In this document: one piece after another, positions 60,275 through 64,000 of the stretch
Layout: every line of letters starts with the position of its first letter
How positions within the stretch are numbered: the first letter of the stretch is position 1
Assembly: GCA_902363735.1 (NCBI GenBank)
Contig: CABJBA010000003.1
Span: 186,001-250,000 of the forward strand
Origin: Clostridiaceae bacterium
Lineage (GTDB): Bacteria; Bacillota; Clostridia; Lachnospirales; Lachnospiraceae
Direction: 5' to 3'
DNA length: 64,000 nt
The notes under the pieces: model-generated
What the model was told of the DNA's origin: nothing
What the model saw: only the letters and a program-made list of their open reading frames with translations
Databases searched by the model: none
Position numbers and translations under genes: made by a program

Positions 60275-61297
60275 TCATTGAGCAGTCAGGGTTTTCTGGC
60301 TGCATTCATAATACTTGTTTCTTTCCAGCTTTACAGATTCTTCCACCTTCTGCCCCAGGGCCTCCGCTGCTGCAATCTTAAAGATCACCTCTGCATACTC
60401 TCTGCTGTCGCACTGGACGGTTCCAAAGATTTTTCCATTTTTAAGCCCTTCCAGCCCCTGGGGAGTTCCATCGATTCCCACAATCTTTACCGGCCTACTA
60501 AGGCCTTCTCTCTCCAGGGCATCTGCCGCACCAAGAGCCATGTCATCGTTATTGCAAATCACTACCTCAACTTCCTTCGGATATTCTGTCAGCCATTGTT
60601 CCATCCAGGCTGAAGCCTGGCTTCTCTCCCAGTTGGCGATTCCTCCAGCGATCTTTTCAAGAGGGACTCCTCCATCCTTTAAGGTCTGGATAGACCACTC
60701 CGTTCGGATCAGGGAGTCCTGATGGCTGTTTTCCCCTTCCAAAAGCACATAACTGACCTTCCCATCTCCATTTAAGTCAAGGGAAGAAGGGTCTTCCTTA
60801 TAGGCCTCCACTAAAATATTCCCCTGTAGAACCGCAGATTCCTTGGCATCTTCTCCCACGTAATAGAGCTTTTCCCATCGCCGCATATCCTCCTCTACAG
60901 GCTCCCGGTTAAAAAACACCACCGGCTTTCCTGCATCCATGGCCTTGCCGATGATATTAGAAGCCATGGAACGGTCCACCATGTTAACGCAGATGGCATC
61001 ATAGCCCAGGGAAATAAACCGGTCCACCTGGCTGTTTTGGGTATTCTGATTCCCCTTTGCATCCACAATATCCATAACAACCTTAATTCCCGTTTCCTTT
61101 TCGTATTCCTTCGCCTGTTCTTCGATCTTTCCCCGTATAGTGTTGATAAAGGAATCATCTCCCCGGTATAAAGTCACTCCAACACGTATGGATTTTTTAT
61201 CTTCTGTACTCCCTTCCCCTTTTTTCTGTCCGGTAATTCCCCAAAAAACAATTACAAAAAGAACTGCTAACCCCAATACATAAACTCTTTTTTTCAT
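60275..61297 (-). CDS. Membrane-anchored galactose-binding-protein homologue (putative co-sensor)
   Basis: Sugar-binding-fold protein of 340 residues, similar to MglB (VGVTLYRGDDSFINTIRGKIE, KPVVFFNREPVEEDMRRWEK, calcium loop DLNGDGKVSYVLLEG, ICNNDDMALGAADALE, IVGIDGTPQGLEGLKNG). Unlike MglB, its N-terminus (YVLGLAVLFVIVFWGITG) has no lipobox Cys, so it should stay as a signal anchor with the binding domain outside. It sits 15 nt after another anchored binding protein and downstream of a histidine kinase, not next to a permease, so a sensing role is inferred by analogy with XylFII-LytS of Clostridium beijerinckii. Confidence 0.83.
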   Translation of the reverse strand: MKKRVYVLGLAVLFVIVFWGITGQKKGEGSTEDKKSIRVGVTLYRGDDSFINTIRGKIEEQAKEYEKETGIKVVMDIVDAKGNQNTQNSQVDRFISLGYDAICVNMVDRSMASNIIGKAMDAGKPVVFFNREPVEEDMRRWEKLYYVGEDAKESAVLQGNILVEAYKEDPSSLDLNGDGKVSYVLLEGENSHQDSLIRTEWSIQTLKDGGVPLEKIAGGIANWERSQASAWMEQWLTEYPKEVEVVICNNDDMALGAADALEREGLSRPVKIVGIDGTPQGLEGLKNGKIFGTVQCDSREYAEVIFKIAAAEALGQKVEESVKLERNKYYECSQKTLTAQ

Positions 61298-61312
61298 ATT
61301 GCCACCCCCGCT

Positions 61313-62260
61313 TTAATCAATAGGATATAAGATCCTTTCAAATCTGCTTTCCCTTAAATGTTCCTTTGTGATATAGTGGGATTCCAGAAGGACTTCCTCC
61401 TTCTCTACCCCTTTATGAACCGCCTTAACCGCTTTTTCAATGCTCATATAACCTGCATCAAACTGATCGCTGACCACCAGACCCTTAATGATTCCCCGGT
61501 CCAGCTCCGTCAATATTTTTGTGGTGCTTCCGATTCCGTAAAGCATGATCCGGGAGCCTCCGTATCCCGGGTTTCCTGAGAGAATATCCGCGGCATGGTC
61601 AAGACTTTTGACATCAATAGCGGCAATGATTTCTTCACCGGAACTTTCCTTCAAAACCTCCTCCCCAGGATTTTCATACAGAGTTAAGGAAAATCCCGCC
61701 TCTCCAAGAGACCTTGAAAGACTGCTGTAAATATCTTTGTTATATCCATACTCAATATCTGAACAGATTATCTTCACCAGTCTGCCAGGAGGATTTTCTT
61801 TTATGATTGCCTGTCCCAGAAGCCTCCCTTCCTCTTGGTGATCCGGAGTGATGGAACCTTTGATCTGATCATTAGGAAAAGAACTGCCCATGACAATGGC
61901 AGGGCTGTTTAAAATCATCTCATCCAGCACTTTCCCGCATTCCACTGGATTGACTGGAAACAAAACCACCGCCGAAGCCCCATCGTCAATTTCTCTTTTT
62001 ACCAGTTCCATCTGACGGATAGGATCTCCTTCTTCATAAAGGGTGATAAAGCTCACATCGGCATTGAATTCCCCTGCTGCTTTATCCGCACCCTTCCTGA
62101 AGTTGGAGTAATAATCGTCAGAGGTATCGCTGATGATGACAGAAACCGGATAAATAACAGTCTTTTTTTCTTTGATAATTAAATCTGTGGAAGACAAAAG
62201 AAATAAGATTACAAGCACCCCTGCCAACAGACTCCACAAGAACTTTTCTTGTCTGGTCAC
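61313..62260 (-). CDS. Membrane-anchored periplasmic-binding-type sensor protein
   Basis: Protein of 315 residues with a single N-terminal span (FLWSLLAGVLVILFLLSSTDL) and no lipobox, then a type-1 periplasmic-binding fold: PVSVIISDTSDDYYSNFRKGADKAAGEFNADVSFI, GASAVVLFPVNPVECGKVLDEM, and a C-terminal RGIIKGLVVSDQFDAGYMSIEKAVKAV. It lacks the calcium loop of the MglB group and resembles XylFII/LacI-like sensors. The ATG overlaps the kinase stop by 4 nt, so it probably is the kinase's direct partner. Ligand unknown; galactose or a related sugar by context. Confidence 0.83.
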   Translation of the reverse strand: MTRQEKFLWSLLAGVLVILFLLSSTDLIIKEKKTVIYPVSVIISDTSDDYYSNFRKGADKAAGEFNADVSFITLYEEGDPIRQMELVKREIDDGASAVVLFPVNPVECGKVLDEMILNSPAIVMGSSFPNDQIKGSITPDHQEEGRLLGQAIIKENPPGRLVKIICSDIEYGYNKDIYSSLSRSLGEAGFSLTLYENPGEEVLKESSGEEIIAAIDVKSLDHAADILSGNPGYGGSRIMLYGIGSTTKILTELDRGIIKGLVVSDQFDAGYMSIEKAVKAVHKGVEKEEVLLESHYITKEHLRESRFERILYPID

Positions 62261-64000
62261 ATCCTTCCCCCCTTTCCTGTCATGGAATCGTAAGGAACAG
62301 CAGGAAGACGGATCGTGATGGAGGTCCCTTCATCCGGCTCCGAATCAATGGTAAGACCGTATTTTTCTCCAAAATACAGCTTGATCCGTTCGTTGACGTT
62401 CTTTACACCGATTCCCGACCCTTTTTTGGATGTTACATGAACCTGGTCAGAGAACAGGCTTTCCACCTGCTCCACTGTCATACCCAGTCCATTATCCTTC
62501 ACTGCAAGATAAAGATCCTCCTCCGTCCTCCAGACGTGAATGGCGATTTCTCCATCTCCATCCATAAATTCCATTCCATGATAGATGGCATTTTCCACAA
62601 GGGGCTGGAGAACCAGTTTTAAGCTGGTTAAGTCCAGGCAGTCTTCTTCAGTTCTTATTTCATAAGAGAACTTATTTTTAAAGCGCATATGCTGGATCAT
62701 CAAATAGTTACGCACATGCTCTAATTCATCCTTCACCGTAATTACACTCTTTCCTTTACTCAAACTGATGCGAAAGAAACGGGCCAGGGCCGTCACCGCT
62801 TTCACGGCCTCCGCCTTCTGTTCATTTTCAATCATCCACACAATAATATCCAGAGTATTATATAGAAAGTGAGGGTTAATCTGGGACTGTAAAGTATCAA
62901 ATTCCTGTTTTCTCTTAGCCTCGTGCTCCTCCACAATATCATCCATCAGGACACGTATTTGCTTTGTCATATTTTTAATGGAGTTTCCAAGATGCTGGAT
63001 TTCATAAGACCCTCCGATAAAAATAGGGGTTTCCAGGTCTCCCTCCTCCAGGATTCCCACCGATTTTTCCAGTTCCTTAATAGGATTTGTGATACGGGAA
63101 GATATATAGGAATTAATCAGTGCCAGGATAAATAAGATAAGCGTAATGAGGAACACAATAAAAAGTCTGGTCTTGATAGAGTTTAAGGAAACTACGTTTT
63201 TAGGAGTTACTCCAACCACTTTCCAGCCAGTGTAGCCTATGGATTTTACGGTGATGATCCGGCCCTCTCCCTGAAACTTCTCCTGGTGGTTTCCATCTTT
63301 ATATCCAGCTGCCGTCATATTATTCTCCTGCAGGCGGCCGGAATCAATGAGTTGGATTCTAGGATGGTAGAGAATTTCCCCGTCACTGCTGATTAAGTAA
63401 AGGTACCCCCCTTTTCCTGTCGTGACCCCGTCAAATAAATGCTCTAAACTTGAATAGCTTAAATCCACCAAAAGAACTCCCTGGGTGGTGGAGGTTCCCT
63501 CGGTCAGCTCCACAGCCCTTGATAAGGAGACCACCCACCGATACTGGTTTTCATTGCTGTCAAAAACATATTGGACATGAGGATAAGAAAAGTGCTGGTT
63601 TTCCGTCTTATCCAGAGCGCTTATAAACCAATCTTCTTTGGTCACATCCAGGCCATTTTTCAGTCTTGCTGCAGGGACAGCTTCCACCATGGTGCCTGAC
63701 TGAGAAAAGAGAGCAATATTATCCACATTATCCTTGTTGTTATCATACAAAAGGGTGATTTCGTTATTAATGGACTCTGAGGAAAGGTCCGCATTTTTCA
63801 CGGCTCCGTAATACAGGGAATCAGACAGCTTCATGACCGTTCGGAGATAGGATTCTACGGATCTGGCTGCCTGATTGATCAGGCTCTGGTTTTCCTCCTG
63901 TACCATTTCCGCCACCTGGGTGGAAAGGCGCTGATACAGGGAAAAAGTGATCAAAAGGCTGGCAGCCAGAGCGGTCACTGTAAAATATATAAAAATCGTA
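62257..64000 (-). CDS. YesM/LytS-type sensor histidine kinase (5' end outside window)
   Basis: Sensor kinase of at least 580 residues; the reading frame is open to the window edge with membrane-span-like residues, so the start lies beyond 64000. The extracellular part has a dCache-like domain (GVTTGKGGYLYLISSDGEILYHP), then a second span (LFIVFLITLILFILALINSY), HAMP (ITNPIKELEKSV), and the kinase block TLQSQINPHFLYNTLDIIVWMIE with the phospho-His, LVENAIYHG, DNGLGM and KGSGIGVKNVNERI. The cognate AraC-type regulator is not in the window and may lie upstream. It is coupled to two anchored binding proteins and sits upstream of mglBAC. Confidence 0.9.
   Translation of the reverse strand, partial: TIFIYFTVTALAASLLITFSLYQRLSTQVAEMVQEENQSLINQAARSVESYLRTVMKLSDSLYYGAVKNADLSSESINNEITLLYDNNKDNVDNIALFSQSGTMVEAVPAARLKNGLDVTKEDWFISALDKTENQHFSYPHVQYVFDSNENQYRWVVSLSRAVELTEGTSTTQGVLLVDLSYSSLEHLFDGVTTGKGGYLYLISSDGEILYHPRIQLIDSGRLQENNMTAAGYKDGNHQEKFQGEGRIITVKSIGYTGWKVVGVTPKNVVSLNSIKTRLFIVFLITLILFILALINSYISSRITNPIKELEKSVGILEEGDLETPIFIGGSYEIQHLGNSIKNMTKQIRVLMDDIVEEHEAKRKQEFDTLQSQINPHFLYNTLDIIVWMIENEQKAEAVKAVTALARFFRISLSKGKSVITVKDELEHVRNYLMIQHMRFKNKFSYEIRTEEDCLDLTSLKLVLQPLVENAIYHGMEFMDGDGEIAIHVWRTEEDLYLAVKDNGLGMTVEQVESLFSDQVHVTSKKGSGIGVKNVNERIKLYFGEKYGLTIDSEPDEGTSITIRLPAVPYDSMTGKGGRM

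Overview
The window looks like a chromosomal segment of a spore-forming, anaerobic Firmicute of the Lachnospiraceae / Clostridium (Lacrimispora-like) type. The reasons are the sporulation sigma factors SigE and SigG with the SpoIIGA protease, a T-box valS leader, a DUF4364 gene, a DUF5716/DUF5717-type gene set, and many sugar uptake systems paired with YesM/YesN-like two-component regulators. Identifications rest on reading the translated proteins; no database search was run. Most genes lie on the minus strand. I saw no rRNA, tRNA, CRISPR array, prophage or insertion sequence.

Layout. 0-2.6 kb: methionine ABC importer metN-metI-metQ (metQ cut by the window edge) behind a leader with an intrinsic terminator. 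2.6-6.2 kb: dipeptidase PepV, a YqeY-like protein and release factor 3. 6.3-13 kb: a YesN/YesM two-component system, a carbohydrate ABC importer and an SGNH acetylesterase, suggesting uptake of an acetylated plant oligosaccharide. 13-16.1 kb: divergent CoA genes coaBC / coaX, then sigG. 16.1-25.9 kb: transketolase, transaldolase and an L-ascorbate (ula) operon with lactonase, PTS IIA/IIC/IIB, DeoR regulator, 3-epimerase and 4-epimerase. It has no visible UlaD decarboxylase but holds an unknown propeller-like protein. 26-29.3 kb: an RsiV/SigV-like ECF sigma/anti-sigma pair and spoIIGA-sigE. 29.4-32.5 kb: valS with its T-box. 32.5-38.1 kb: a three-gene cassette of unknown function (1189-aa repeat protein, degenerate Hsp70/actin-like protein, TPR-like protein). 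38.1-38.4 kb: a 137-bp nested inverted-repeat element. 38.4-40.5 kb: malic enzyme, a DUF4364 protein and a small membrane protein. 40.5-43 kb: a polar amino-acid ABC importer. 43-49.5 kb: protein quality control (tig, clpP, clpX, lon) and the GTPase engB. 49.5-55.6 kb: a putative sensory operon ending in a GGDEF-EAL protein. 55.7-64 kb: a CYTH protein, the galactoside importer mglBAC and, upstream, a histidine kinase with two membrane-anchored sugar-binding proteins.

The theme of the window is carbohydrate sensing and uptake. Three sugar systems (YesMN-ABC, ula, mgl) each sit with their own regulators, and two operons pair binding proteins with membrane signalling enzymes (histidine kinase or c-di-GMP enzyme) rather than with permeases. 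The ula products feed pentose phosphates to the adjacent tkt/tal. The least explained items are the DUF5717/DUF5716/TPR cassette, the nested inverted-repeat element beside it, and a two-copy dispersed repeat found upstream of clpX and of mglA.
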